A DNA stretch of 64,000 nucleotides, taken from NCBI RefSeq assembly GCF_029227915.1, contig NC_079876.1, positions 21,082,001 to 21,146,000 on the forward strand, given 5' to 3'. The DNA comes from Hydractinia symbiolongicarpus. Lineage: Eukaryota > Cnidaria > Hydrozoa > Anthoathecata > Hydractiniidae. The translations under genes and the position numbers were made by a program. How positions within the stretch are numbered: the stretch's first letter is position 1; every line of letters starts with the position of its first letter. Of this stretch, positions 1 to 12,610 are shown piece after piece. The notes below the pieces were generated by a model, which made no database searches, was not told where the DNA came from, and saw nothing but the letters and a program-made list of their open reading frames with translations.

Positions 1-2350
1 CTGTCATTCATTCATTCATTCATTCTTTCATTTATTCATTCCTTCATTTATTTATTCATTCAAACATTCGTTCATTCATCCATTCAGTCATTCATTCATT
101 CATTTATGCATTTATTCATTCCTTCATTATTTCACTCATTTATCCATTCAATCATTCATTCAATCATTCATTCAATCAATCAATCATTCATTCAATAATT
201 CAATCATTCAATCATTCATTCAGTCATTTATCAATTAATTCATTCATCATTCATAAATTCATTTATTCATTTATTCATTTATTCATTTATTCATTAATTC
301 ATTCATTCATTCATTAAATCAATCATTCATTCATTCATTAAATCATTCATTCATTCAATCATTCATCCATTAAATCATTCATTCATTAATTCATTCATTT
401 ATCAATTCATTCATTCATTCATTCATTCATTCATTCATTCATTCATTCATTCATTCATTCATTCATTCATTCATTCATTCATTCATTCATTCATTCATTC
501 AATCATTCATTCATTCTGTCATTCATTCATTTATTCTTTTATTCATTTATTTATTCCTTCATTAATTCATTCATTCATTCATTCACTCATTTATCCATCT
601 ATTCATTCATTCATTCATTCTGTCATTCATTCATTCATTCATTCTTTCATTTATTCATTCCTTCATTTATTTATTCATTCAAACATTCGTTCATTCATTT
701 ATTTATTCATTCAATCATTTGTTCAGTAATTCATTCATTCATTCATTCAATCATTCATTCATTCATTAAATCATTCATTCATTCAATCATTCATTCATTC
801 ATTCATTCATTCAATCATTCATTCATTCATTCATTCATTCATTCATTCATTCAATCATTCATTCATTCTGTCATTCATTCATTTATTCTTTTATTCATTT
901 ATTTATTCCTTCATTAATTCATTCATTCATTCATTCACTCATTTATCCATCTATTCATTCATTCATTCATTCTGTCATTCATTCATTCATTCATTCTTTC
1001 ATTTATTCATTCCTTCATTTATTTATTCATTCAAACATTCGTTCATTCATCCATTCAGTCATTCATTCATTCATTTATGCATTTATTCATTCCTTCATTA
1101 TTTCACTCATTTATCCATTCAATCATTCATTCAATCATTCATTCAATCAATCAATCATTCATTCAATAATTCAATCATTCAATCATTCATTCAGTCATTT
1201 ATCAATTAATTCATTCATCAATTCATAAATTCATTTATTCATTCATTCATTCATTCATTCATTCATTCAATCATTCATTCATTCTGTCATTCATTCATTT
1301 ATTCTTTTATTCATTTATTTATTCCTTCATTAATTCATTCATTCATTCATTCACTCATTATCCATCCATCCATTCATTCATTCATTCATTCATTCTGTCA
1401 TTTATTCATTCATTCATTCTTTCATTTATTCATTCATTCATTTATTTATTCATTCATTCATGCATTCGTACATTCATCCATTCAGTCATTCATTCATTCA
1501 TTTATGCATTTATTCATTCCTTCATTATTTCACTCATTTATCCATTCAATCATTCATTCAATCATTCATTCAATCAATCAATCATTCATTCAATAATTCA
1601 ATCATTCAATCATTCATTCAATCATTTATCAATTAATTCATTCATCAATTCATAAATTCATTTATTCATTTATTCATTTATTCATTTATTCATTTATTCA
1701 TTAATTCATTCATTCATTCATTAAATCATTCATTCATTCATTCAATCATTCATTCATTAAATCATTCATTCTTTTATTCATTCATTCATTTATTTATTCA
1801 TTCATTCATGCATTCATCAAATCATTCATTTGTTCTTTCATCAATTCATTCATTTATTCGTTCATTTATTTATTTATTCAATCATTCGTTCATTGATTTA
1901 TTTTTTCATTCAATCATTCATTCATTCATTTTTTCATTCACTTATTCATTTATCCATTCATTCATTCATTTATTCAATCATTCATTCATTCATTCATTAA
2001 ATCATTCATTCTTTTATTCATTCATTCATTTATTTATTCATTCATTCATGCATTCGTACATTCATCCATTCAGTCATTCATTCATTCATTCATTTATGCA
2101 TTTATTCATTCCTTCATTATTTCACTCATTTATCCATTCAATCATTCATTCAATCATTCATTCAATCAATCATTCAATCATTCATTCAATAATTCAATCA
2201 TTCAATCATTCATTCAGTCATTTATCAATTAATTCATTCATCAATTCATTGATTCATTTATTCATTTATTCATTTATTCATTAATTCATTCATTCATTCA
2301 CATATTTCTTCATTTAATCATTTGTTCATTAATTCACTTGTTCATTCATT
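1..2350 (+). repeat. TTCA tract left of island 1
   Basis: No gene. It holds a local tandem duplication with an offset of 971 bp: the words starting at base 1 recur from base 972. A homogeneous TTCA run covers about 406-500. Module M occurs at 1460 and 2048 and module H at 1808. Both duplicate copies contain a chimeric word in which CAAACATTCGTTC runs straight into CATCCATTCAGTC. The tract ends in the leader CATTCACATATTTCTTC that precedes the outer islands. Confidence 0.9.
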
Positions 2351-2836
2351 TCCTCTAACATTTAGATACACAAATTCGTGTAGCATATAATATTGAGCCA
2401 TTACGTTATTCACCAATTTTTTCCTCCTTCAATCAATTATTCGTTCTTCTATTTATTCCGTCATTTATGCAAACATTCATTTGGTTATTCTTTAATTCCT
2501 TCATTCAAAAAATCGAATACAAAATTTCATAAAGTAAATCTTATTCGAACATTAATTTTTTATTAATTTTTTTATCATAAAATTTTTCCCTTGCTTCTTA
2601 TTTCGTCATTCAATCATTCATTTGTTCATTCATCTATTTTCTTATTCATTCGTTACAAAATCCATATACAGAAGTTCGTGTGGCAAATTTGAGTCGGCCA
2701 TAAACACGTTCACTTATTGTTATTTGATTCATTCATTTGTTCATTTATTCGTTCAAAATTTCACATACAGAAATTCGTGTAACCAAGTTTTTTCAAGAAT
2801 CAATAAGTGATTCATTAATTATTCCTCACTCCCTCA
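2351..2836 (+). repeat. island 1, long class
   Basis: AT-rich unit that is mostly not TTCA, from CCTCTAACATTTAGATAC to CTCACTCCCTC. It has ATCGAATAC (long-class mark), GAGTCGG (outer subclass) and the CCAAG...TTTCAAGAATC form of the 3' end. Dyad sites lie at 2366, 2666 and 2765. Private changes include ATAAAGTAAATC and TCGTTACAAAATCC in place of TCGTTAAAAAATCC. Confidence 0.93.
2366..2783 (+). other. three-fold dyad motif of long islands (type copy)
   Basis: Three related 19-bp sites lie in this long island: A at 2366 (ATACACAAATTCGTGTAGC), B at 2666 (ATACAGAAGTTCGTGTGGC) and C at 2765 (ATACAGAAATTCGTGTAAC). The core of A, ACACAAATTCGTGT, is an imperfect palindrome in which 6 of 7 base pairs match. 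C keeps 5 of 7, and B has the same outline with one more mismatch. A to B is exactly 300 bp and B to C is 99 bp. The 300-bp step recurs in 12 of 13 long islands, and is 294 in the copy at 4168. Short islands have site A only. A dimeric protein-binding site is possible, but no binding family is recognised. Confidence 0.6.
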
Positions 2837-4167
2837 TTCATTCGTTCCTTCAGTCATTCATCCATTCATTCATTCATTCATTCTGTCATTCATTCATTCA
2901 TTTATTTATTTATTCCTTCATTAATTCATTCATTCATTCAATCATTCATTTGTTCATTCATTCATTCATTCAATCATTCATTTGTTCTATCATCCATTCA
3001 GTAATTTATTCGTTCATTTATTCATTTATTCAATCATTCGTTCATTGATTTATTTTTTCATTAAATCATTTGTTCATTAATTCATTTGTTCATTTATTCA
3101 TTAATTCATTCATTCATTCATTTATTCATTCACTTATTCATTTATCCATTCATTCATTCATTCATTCATTCATTCATTCATTCATTCATTCATTCATTCA
3201 TTCATTCATTCATTAAATCTTTCATTCACTCATTCATTCAATCATTCATTCTTTTATTCATTCATTCATTTATTCATTCATTTATTCATTCATGCATTCG
3301 TACATTCATCCATTCAGTCATTCATTCATTCATTTATGCATTTATTCATTCCTTCATTATTTCACTCATTTATCCATTCAATCATTCGTTCAATCATTCA
3401 TTCAATCAATCATTCAATCATTCATTCAATAATTCAATCATTCAATCCTTCATTCAGTCATTTATCAATTAATTCATTCATCAAATTATTGATTCATTTA
3501 TTCATTTATTCATTTATTCATTTATTCATTTATTCATTTATTCATTTATTCATTTATTCATTTATTCATTTATTCATTTATTCATTTATTCATTTATTCA
3601 TTTATTCATTTATTCATTTATTCATTTATTCATTTATTCATTTATTCATTTATTCATTTATTCATTTATTCATTTATTCATTTATTCATTTATTCATTTA
3701 TTCATTTATTCATTTATTCATTTATTCATTTATTCATTTATTCATTTATTCATTTATTCATTTATTCATTTATTCATTTATTCATTTATTCATTTATTCA
3801 TTTATTCATTTATTCATTTATTCATTTATTCATTTATTCATTTATTCATTTATTCATTTATTCATTTATTCATTTATTCATTTATTCATTTATTCATTTA
3901 TTCATTTATTCATTTATTCATTTATTCATTTATTCATTTATTCATTTATTCATTTATTCATTTATTCATTTATTCATTTATTCATTTATTCATTTATTCA
4001 TTTATTCATTTATTCATTTATTCATTTATTCATTTATTCATTTATTCATTTATTCATTTATTCATTTATTCATTTATTCATTTATTCATTTATTCATTTA
4101 TTCATTTATTCATTTACATATTTCTTCATTCAATCATTTGTTCATTAATTCATTTGTTCATTCATTT
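2837..4167 (+). repeat. TTCA tract with the longest octamer array
   Basis: No gene. It begins with TTCA and TTTA words around an H-core at about 3020-3060. A near-pure TTCA run follows at about 3145-3214, then a module M at 3292, and then the homogeneous TTTATTCA array at 3493-4118. The array runs straight into the leader CATTTACATATTTCTTC of the next island. Confidence 0.92.
3493..4118 (+). repeat. (TTTATTCA)n homogeneous octamer array, about 78 units
   Basis: About 626 bases of the octamer TTTATTCA with no interruption that I can see. It starts after the AAATTATTGATTC end of a module M. Other module M copies end in only 2-18 such octamers, so this one expanded, most simply by slippage. In the forward frames it reads Leu-Phe-Ile-Tyr-Ser-Phe-Ile-His repeated, which is a by-product and not a gene. 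Confidence 0.97.
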
Positions 4168-4646
4168 CCTGTAACATTTAGATACACAAATTCGTGTAGC
4201 ATATAATTTTGAGCCATTACGTTATTCACCAATTTTTTCCTCTCAATTATTCGTTCTTCTATTTATTCCGTCATGTATGCAAACATTCATTTGGTTATTC
4301 TATAATTCCTTCATTCAAAAAATCGAATACAAAATTTCACAAAGCAAATCTTATTCGACCATTAATTTTTCATTAATTTTTTTATCATAAAATTTTTCCC
4401 TTGCTTCTTATTTCGTCATTCAATCATTCATTTGTTCATTCATCCATTTATTTATTCATTCGTTAAAAAATCCATATACAGAAGTTCGTGTGGCAAATTT
4501 GAGTCGGCCATAAACACGTTTACTTATTGTTATTTTATTCATTCATTTGTTCATTTATTCGTTCAAAATTTCACATACAGAAATTCGTGTAACAAAGTTT
4601 TTTCGGGAATCATTAAGTAATTCATTAATTATTCCTCACTCCCTCA
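4168..4646 (+). repeat. island 2, long class, CGGG subclass
   Basis: Dyad sites lie at 4182, 4476 and 4575. The A-B distance is 294, not 300, because a few bases are lost where other copies read CCTCCTTCAATCAATTATTC; this one reads CCTCTCAATTATTC. It has GAGTCGG and the 3' form ACAAAGTTTTTTCGGGAATC, which recurs only at 54,031, 59,046 and 62,916. It starts CCTGTAAC where the others have CCTCTAAC. Confidence 0.93.
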
Positions 4647-6105
4647 TTCATTTCTTCGTTCAGTCATTTATCCATTCATTCATTCATTCATTCATTGATT
4701 CATTCTTTCATTTATTCATTCCTTCATTTATTTATTCATTCAAACATTCGTTCATTCATTTATTTATTCATTCAATCATTTGTTCAGTAATTCATTCATT
4801 CATTTAATCATTCTTTCATTCATTAAATCATTCATTCAATCAATCATTCATCCATTAAATCATTCATTCATTCATTCATTTATCAATTCATTCATTCATT
4901 CATTCATTCATTCATTCATTCATTCATTCATTCATTCATTCATTCTGTCATTCATTCATTCATTCTTTTATTCATTTATTTATTCCTTCATTAATTCATT
5001 CATTCATTCATTCACTCATTTATCCATCCATCCATTCATTCATTCATTCATTCATTCTGTCATTCATTCATTCATTCATTCTTTCATTTATTCATTCATT
5101 CATTTATTTATTCATTCATTCATGCATTCGTACATTCATCCATTCAGTCATTCATTCATTCATTTATGCATTTATTCATTCCTTCATTATTTCACTCATT
5201 TATCCATTCAATCATTCATCCAATCATTCATTCAATTAATCAATCATTCATTCAATAATTCAATCATTCAATCATTCATTCAGTCATTTATCAATTAATT
5301 CATTCATCAATTCATAAATTCATTTATTCATTTATTCATTTATTCATTTATTCATTTATTCATTTATTCATTAATTCATTCATTCATTCATTAAATCATT
5401 CATTCATTCATTCATTCAATCATTCATTCATTAAATCATTCATTCTTTTATTCATTCATTCATTTATTTATTCATTCATTCATGCATTCATCAAATCATT
5501 CATTTGTTCTTTCATCCATTCATTCATTTATTCGTTCATTTATTTATTTATGCAATCATTCGTTCATTGATTTATTTTTTCATTCAATCATTCATTCATT
5601 CATTTATTCATTCACTTATTCATTTATCCATTCATTCATTCATTTATTCAATCATTCATTCATTAAATCATTCATTCATTCATTCATTCAATCATTCACT
5701 CATTAAATCATTCATTCTTTTATTCATTCATTTATTTATTTATTCATTCATTCATGCATTCGTACATTCATCCATTCAGTCATTCATTCATTCATTTATG
5801 CATTTATTCATTCCTTCATTTTTTCACTCATTTATCCATTCAATCATTTATTCAATCATTCATTCATTCAATCATTCATTCAATCAATCATTCAATCATT
5901 CATTCAATAATTCAATCATTTATTCATTCATTCAGTCATTTATCAAATAATTCATTCATAAATTCATAAATTCATTTATTCATTTATTCATTTATTCATT
6001 TATTCATTTATTCATTTATTCATTTATTCATTAATTCATTCATTCATTCATTCAAATATTTCTTCATTCAATCATTTGTTCATTAATTCATTTGTTCATT
6101 CATTT
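4647..6105 (+). repeat. TTCA tract between islands 2 and 3
   Basis: No gene. There is a pure TTCA run at about 4884-4944, module M at 5122 and 5754, module H at 5482, and short TTTATTCA runs near 5320-5370 and 5970-6030. The part from about 5,470 onward is the start of the left copy of the 6.0-kb duplication. The leader before the next island reads CATTCAAATATTTC, the inner form. Confidence 0.9.
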
Positions 6106-6590
6106 CCTCTAACATTTAGATACACAAATTCGTGTAGCATATAATATTGAGCCATTACGTTATTCACCAATTTTTTCCTCCTTCAATCAATTATTCGTTC
6201 TTCTATTTATTCCGTCATTTATGCAAACATTCATTTGGTTATTCTTTAATTCCTTCATTCAAAAAATCGAATACAAAATTTCACAAAGCAAATCTTATTC
6301 GACCATTAATTTTTCATTAATTTTTTTATCATAAAATTTTTCCCTTGCTTCTTATTTTGTCATTCAATCATTCATTTGTTCATTCATCCATTTATTTATT
6401 TATTCGTTAAAAAATCCATATACAGAAGTTCGTGTGGCAAATTTGAATCGGCCATAAACACGTTCACTTATTGTTTTTTTATTTATTCATTTGTTCATTT
6501 ATTCGTTCAAAATTTCACATACAGAAATTCGTGTAACCAAGTTTTTTCAAGAATCATTAAGTGATTCATTAATTATTCCTCATTCCCTCA
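6106..6590 (+). repeat. island 3, long class, inner subclass
   Basis: Dyad sites lie at 6120, 6420 and 6519. It has ATCGAATAC, GAATCGG (inner subclass mark) and the TTTCAAGAATCATTAAGTGA end. It shares ATTGTTTTTTTATTTATTC and CTCATTCCCTC with its duplicate at 12,126, whereas other inner copies read ATTGTTATTTTATTTATTC and CTCACTCCCTC. Confidence 0.93.
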
Positions 6591-7890
6591 TTCATTCGTT
6601 CCTTCAGTCATTCATCCATTCATTCATTCATTCATTCTGTCATTCATTCATTCATTTATTTATTTATTCCTTCATTAATTCATTCATTCATTCAATCATT
6701 CATTTGTTCATTCATTCATTCATTCAATCATTCATTTGTTCTATCATCCATTCATTCATTTATTCGTTCATTTATTCATTTATTCAATCATTCGTTCATT
6801 GATTTATTTTTTCATTCAATCATTTGTTCATTAATTCATTTGTTCATTTATTTATTCATTAATTCATTCATTCATTCATTCATTCACTTATTCATTTATC
6901 CATTCATTCAGTCATTCATTTATTCAATTGATTATTCCTTCAATAATTCATTCGATCAATCATTCATTTGTTCATTCATTCATTCATTCAATCATTCATT
7001 TGTTCATTCATCCATTTATTCATTCATTTATTCATTTATTTCATTAATTCCTTCTTTCATTCATTCATTTATTCAATCATTCATTCATTAAATCATTCAT
7101 TCATTCATTCAATCATTCATTCATTAAATCATTTACTCATTTATTCATTCATTCATTTATTTATTCATTCATTCATGCATTCGTACATTCATCCATTCAT
7201 TCATTCATTCAATCATTCATTTATTTATTCCTTCATTAATTCATTCATTCATTCAATCATTCATTTGATCATTCATTCATTCATCAAGTCATTCATTTGT
7301 TCTTTCATCGATTCATTCATTTATTCGTTCATTTATTTATTTATTCAATCATTCGTTCATTGATTTATTTTTTCATTCAATCATTTGTTCATTAATTCAT
7401 TTGTTCATTTATTTATTAATTCATTCAATCATTTGTTCATTAATTCATTTGTTCATTCATTCCTTTATTCATTCATTCATTCAATCATTCATTCATTCAT
7501 TAAATCATTTATTTATTCATTTATTCATGCAATCATTCATTCATTAAATCATTCATTTATTCATTCATTCATTCATGCATTCGTACATTCATCCATTCAG
7601 TCATTCATTCATTCATTTATGCATTTATTCATTCCTTCATTATTTTACTCATTTATCCATTCAATCATTCAATCATTCATTCATTCAATCATTCATTCAA
7701 TCAATCATTCAATCATTCATTCAATAATTCAATCATTTAATCATTCATTCAGTCATTTATCAATTAATTCATTCAACAATTCATAAATTCATTTATTCAT
7801 TTATTCATTTATTCATGAATTCATTCATTCATTCATTCAAATATTTCTTCATTCAATCATTTGTTCATTAATTCATTTGTTCATTCATTT
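6591..7890 (+). repeat. TTCA tract between islands 3 and 4
   Basis: No gene. It is rich in TGTTC and CGTTC words. H-cores lie at about 6,770-6,810 and 7,330-7,370, and module M at 7175 and 7575. One AATTGATTATTCC step occurs at about 6,937. It is matched base for base, as far as I can see, by 12,611-13,910. Confidence 0.9.
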
Positions 7891-8146
7891 CCTCTAACAT
7901 TTAGATACACAAATTCGTGTAGCATATAATATTGAGCCATTACGTTATTCACCAATTTTTTCCTCCTTCAATCAATTATTCGTTCTTCTATTTATTCCGT
8001 CATTTATGCAAACATTCATTTGGTTATTCTTTAATTCCTTCATTCAAAAAATCGATAACAAAATTTCACAAAGCAAATCTTATTCGACCATTAATTTTTC
8101 ATTAATTTTTTTATCATAAAATTTTTCCCTTGCTTCTTATTTCGTC
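7891..8146 (+). repeat. island 4, short class
   Basis: This is the left part of the island only. It ends at CTTATTTCGTC and runs directly into TTCA. Dyad site A is at 7905; B and C are absent. It has the short-class mark ATCGATAAC. It is the partner of island 7 in the 6.0-kb duplication. Confidence 0.93.
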
Positions 8147-10554
8147 ATTCATTCATTCATTCATTCTTTCATTCATTCATTCATTCATTCATTCAATCAT
8201 TCATTCATTCTGTCATTCATTCATTTATTCTTTTATTCATTTATTTATTCCTTCATTAATTCATTCATTCATTCATTCACTCATTTATCCATCTATTCAT
8301 TCATTCATTCATTCATTCTGTCATTCATTCATTCATTCATTCTTTCATTTATTCATTCCTTCATTTATTTATTCATTCAAACATTCGTTCATTCATTTAT
8401 TTATTCATTCAATCATTTGTTCAGAAATTCATTCATTCCTTCATTCATTCATTCATTCATTCAATCATTCATTCATTCATTAAATCATTCATTAATTCAA
8501 TCATTCATCCATTAATTCATTCATTCATTCATTCATTTATCAATTCATTCATTCATTCATTCATTCATTAATTCATTCATTCATTCATTCAATCATTCAT
8601 TCATTCATTCATTCATTCATTCATTCATTCATTCATTCATTCATTCATTCAATCATTCATTCATTCTGTCATTCATTCATTTATTCTTTTATTCATTTAT
8701 TTATTCCTTCATTAATTCATTCATTCATTCATTCACTCATTTATCCATCCATCCATTCATTCATTCATTCATTCATTCTGTCATTCATTCATTCATTCAT
8801 TCTTTCATTTATTCATTCATTCATTTATTTATTCATTCATTCATGCATTCGTACATTCATCCATTCAGTCATTCATTCATTCATTTATGCATTTATTCAT
8901 TCCTTCATTATTTCACTCATTTATCCATTCAATCATTCATTCAATCATTCATTCAATCAATCAATCATTCATTCAATAATTCAATCATTCAATCATTCAT
9001 TCAGTCATTTATCAATTAATTCATTCATCAATTCATAAATTCATTTATTCATTTATTCATTTATTCATTTATTCATTTATTCATTTATTCATTTATTCAT
9101 TTATTCATTTATTCATTAATTCATTCATTCATTCATTAAATCATTCATTCATTCATTCAATCATTCATTCATTAAATCATTCTTTCTTTTATTCATTCAT
9201 TCATTTATTTATTCATTCATTCATGCATTCATCAAATCATTCATTTGTTCTTTCATCCATTCATTCATTTATTCGTTCATTTATTTATTTATTCAATCAT
9301 TCGTTCATTGATTTATTTTTTCATTCAATCATTCATTCATTCATTTTTTCATTCACTTATTCATTTATCCATTCATTCATTCATTTATTCAATCATTCAT
9401 TCATTAAATCATTCATTCATTCATTCATTCAATCATTCATTCATTCAATCATTCATTCTTTTATTCATTCATTCATTTATTTATTCATTCATTCATGCAT
9501 TCGTACATTCATCCATTCAGTCATTCATTCATTCATTTATGCATTTATTCATTCCTTCATTATTTCACTCAATTATCCATTCAATCATTTATTCAATCAT
9601 TCATTCATTCAATCATTCATTCAATCAATCATTCAATCATTCATTCAGTAATTCAATCATTTAATCATTCATTCAGTCATTTATCAATTAATTCATTTAT
9701 TCATTTATTCATTTATTCATTTATTCATTAATTCATTAATTCATTCATTCATTCATTTATTCAATCATTCATTCATTAAATCATTCATTCATTCATTCAT
9801 TCAATCATTCATTCATTCAATCATTCATTCTTTTATTCATTCATTCATTTATTTATTCATTCATTCATGCATTCGTACATTCATCCATTCAGTCATTCAT
9901 TCATTCATTTATGCATTTATTCATTCCTTCATTATTTCACTCATTTATCCATTCAATCATTCATTCAATCATTCATTCAATGAATCAATCATTCATTCAA
10001 TAATTCAATCATTCAATCATTCATTCAGTCATTTATCAATTAATTCATTCATCAATTCAAAAATTCATTTATTCATTTATTCATTTATTCATTTATTCAT
10101 TAATTCATTAATTCATTCATTCATTCATTAAATCATTCATTCATTCATTCATTCAATCATTCATTCATTAAATCATTCATTCTTTTATTCATTCATTCAT
10201 TTATTTATTCATTCATTCATGCATTCGTACATTCATCCATTCAGTCATTCATTCATTCATTTATGCATTTATTCATTCCTTCATTATTTCACTCATTTAT
10301 CCATTCAATCATTTCTTCAATCATTCATTCATTCAATCATTCATTCAATCAATCATTCAATCATTCATTCAATAATTCAATCATTTAATCATTCATTCAG
10401 TCATTTATCAATTAATTCATTCATCAATTCATTTATTCATTTATTTATTTATTCATTTATTCATTTATTCATTAATTCTTTAATTCATTCATTCATTCAT
10501 TCGAATATTTCTTCATTCAATCATTTGTTCATTAATTCATTTGTTCATTCATTT
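8147..10554 (+). repeat. TTCA tract between islands 4 and 5
   Basis: No gene. It has module M at 8844, 9495, 9867 and 10219, module H at 9223, and a TTTATTCA run at about 9046-9116. Near-pure TTCA runs lie at about 8530-8660. One module M copy carries AATGAATC instead of AATCAATC. The leader before island 5 is CATTCGAATATTTC. Confidence 0.9.
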
Positions 10555-10786
10555 CCTCTAACATTTAGATACACAAATTCGTGTAGCATATAATATTGAG
10601 CCATTACGTTATTCACCAATTTTTTCCTCCTTCAATCAATTATTTATGCAAACATTCATTTGGTTATTCTTTAACTCCTTCATTTAAAAAATCGATAACA
10701 AAATTTCACAAAGCAAATCTTATTCGACCATTAATTTTTCATTAATTTTTTTATCATAAAATTTTTCCCTTGCTTCTTATTTCGTC
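10555..10786 (+). repeat. island 5, short class with 24-bp deletion
   Basis: Dyad site A is at 10569. Compared with its partner at 16,616 it lacks 24 bases between TTCAATCAATTATT and TATGCAAAC. Both have TTTAACTCCTTCATTTAAAA, a shared change that marks them as partners. The leader is the CGAA form. Confidence 0.92.
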
Positions 10787-12125
10787 ATTCATTCATTCAT
10801 TCATTCATTCATTCATTCATTCAATCATTCATTCATTCTGTCATTCATTCATTCATTCTGTCATTCATTCATTCATTCATTCTTTCATTTATTCATTCCT
10901 TCATTTATTTATTCATTCAAACATTCGTTCATTCATTTATTTATTCATTCAATCATTTGTTCAGTAATTCATTCATTCATTCATTCAATTATTCATTCAT
11001 TCATTAAATCATTCATTCATTCAATCATTCATTCATTCATTCATTCATTCATTCATTCATTCATTCATTCATTCATTCATTCATTCATTCATTCATTCAT
11101 TCATTCATTCATTCATTCATTCATTCATTCATTCATTCATTCATTCATTCATTCATTCATTCATTCATTCATTCATTCATTCATTCATTCATTCATTCAT
11201 TCATTCATTCATTCATTCATTCATTCATTCATTCATTCATTCATTCATTCATTCATTCATTCATTCATTCATTCATTCATTCATTCATTCATTCATTCAT
11301 TCATTCATTCATTCATTCATTCATTCATTCATTCATTCATTCATTCATTCATTCATTCATTCATTCATTCATTCATTCATTCATTCATTCATTCATTCAT
11401 TCATTCATTCATTCATTCATTCATTCATTCATTCATTCATTCATTCATTCATTCATTCATTCATTCATTCATTCATTCATTTATTTATTTATTCATTCAT
11501 TCATGCATTCATCAAATCATTCATTTGTTCTTTCATCCATTCATTCATTTATTCGTTCATTTATTTATTTATGCAATCATTCGTTCATTGATTTATTTTT
11601 TCATTCAATCATTCATTCATTCATTTATTCATTCACTTATTCATTTATCCATTCATTCATTCATTTATTCAATCATTCATTCATTAAATCATTCATTCAT
11701 TCATTCATTCAATCATTCACTCATTAAATCATTCATTCTTTTATTCATTCATTTATTTATTTATTCATTCATTCATGCATTCGTACATTCATCCATTCAG
11801 TCATTCATTCATTCATTTATGCATTTATTCATTCCTTCATTTTTTCACTCATTTATCCATTCAATCATTTATTCAATCATTCATTCATTCAATCATTCAT
11901 TCAATCAATCATTCAATCATTCATTCAATAATTCAATCATTTATTCATTCATTCAGTCATTTATCAAATAATTCATTCATAAATTCATAAATTCATTTAT
12001 TCATTTATTCATTTATTCATTTATTCATTTATTCATTTATTCATTTATTCATTAATTCATTCATTCATTCATTCAAATATTTCTTCATTCAATCATTTGT
12101 TCATTAATTCATTTGTTCATTCATT
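10787..12125 (+). repeat. TTCA tract with long pure run
   Basis: No gene. A few CTGTC words and a CAAACATTCG word (10,919) are followed by a pure TTCA run at about 11,026-11,482, then module H at 11503 and module M at 11775. The right copy of the 6.0-kb duplication starts at the end of the pure run. Compared with 16,872-17,136 the front part lacks 84 bp. Confidence 0.92.
11026..11482 (+). repeat. pure (TTCA)n run, about 114 units
   Basis: About 457 bases of uninterrupted TTCA at the joint between the two copies of the 6.0-kb duplication. Its equivalent at the end of the second copy, 17,195-17,732, is about 80 bases longer. Confidence 0.96.
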
Positions 12126-12610
12126 TCCTCTAACATTTAGATACACAAATTCGTGTAGCATATAATATTGAGCCATTACGTTATTCACCAATTTTTTCCT
12201 CCTTCAATCAATTATTCGTTCTTCTATTTATTCCGTCATTTATGCAAACATTCATTTGGTTATTCTTTAATTCCTTCATTCAAAAAATCGAATACAAAAT
12301 TTCACAAAGCAAATCTTATTCGACCATTAATTTTTCATTAATTTTTTTATCATAAAATTTTTCCCTTGCTTCTTATTTTGTCATTCAATCATTCATTTGT
12401 TCATTCATCCATTTATTTATTTATTCGTTAAAAAATCCATATACAGAAGTTCGTGTGGCAAATTTGAATCGGCCATAAACACGTTCACTTATTGTTTTTT
12501 TATTTATTCATTTGTTCATTTATTCGTTCAAAATTTCACATACAGAAATTCGTGTAACCAAGTTTTTTCAAGAATCATTAAGTGATTCATTAATTATTCC
12601 TCATTCCCTC
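12126..12610 (+). repeat. island 6, long class, inner subclass
   Basis: Duplicate of island 3 with an offset of 6,021. Dyad sites lie at 12141, 12441 and 12540. I see no difference from island 3 in this stretch. Confidence 0.93.

Noticed and set aside
2366-2384. CENP-B box
   Set aside because: The motif shares TTCG with the mammalian CENP-B box but lacks its GGAA and CGGG parts, so I do not call it one.
2366-2783. Plasmid or phage origin iterons
   Set aside because: Three sites at 300 and 99 bp are too widely spaced for iterons, and there is no replication gene or any bacterial gene in the window.
2351-2836. Island as an inserted transposon
   Set aside because: I see no terminal inverted repeats, no poly-A tail and no target-site duplication that can be told apart from the TTCA flank. 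The flanking leader varies together with the island, so the block moves as part of the satellite.
3336-4148. 270-codon frame, the longest in the window
   Set aside because: Most of it is the TTTATTCA octamer read as an eight-residue repeat. Its length only reflects the size of the array.
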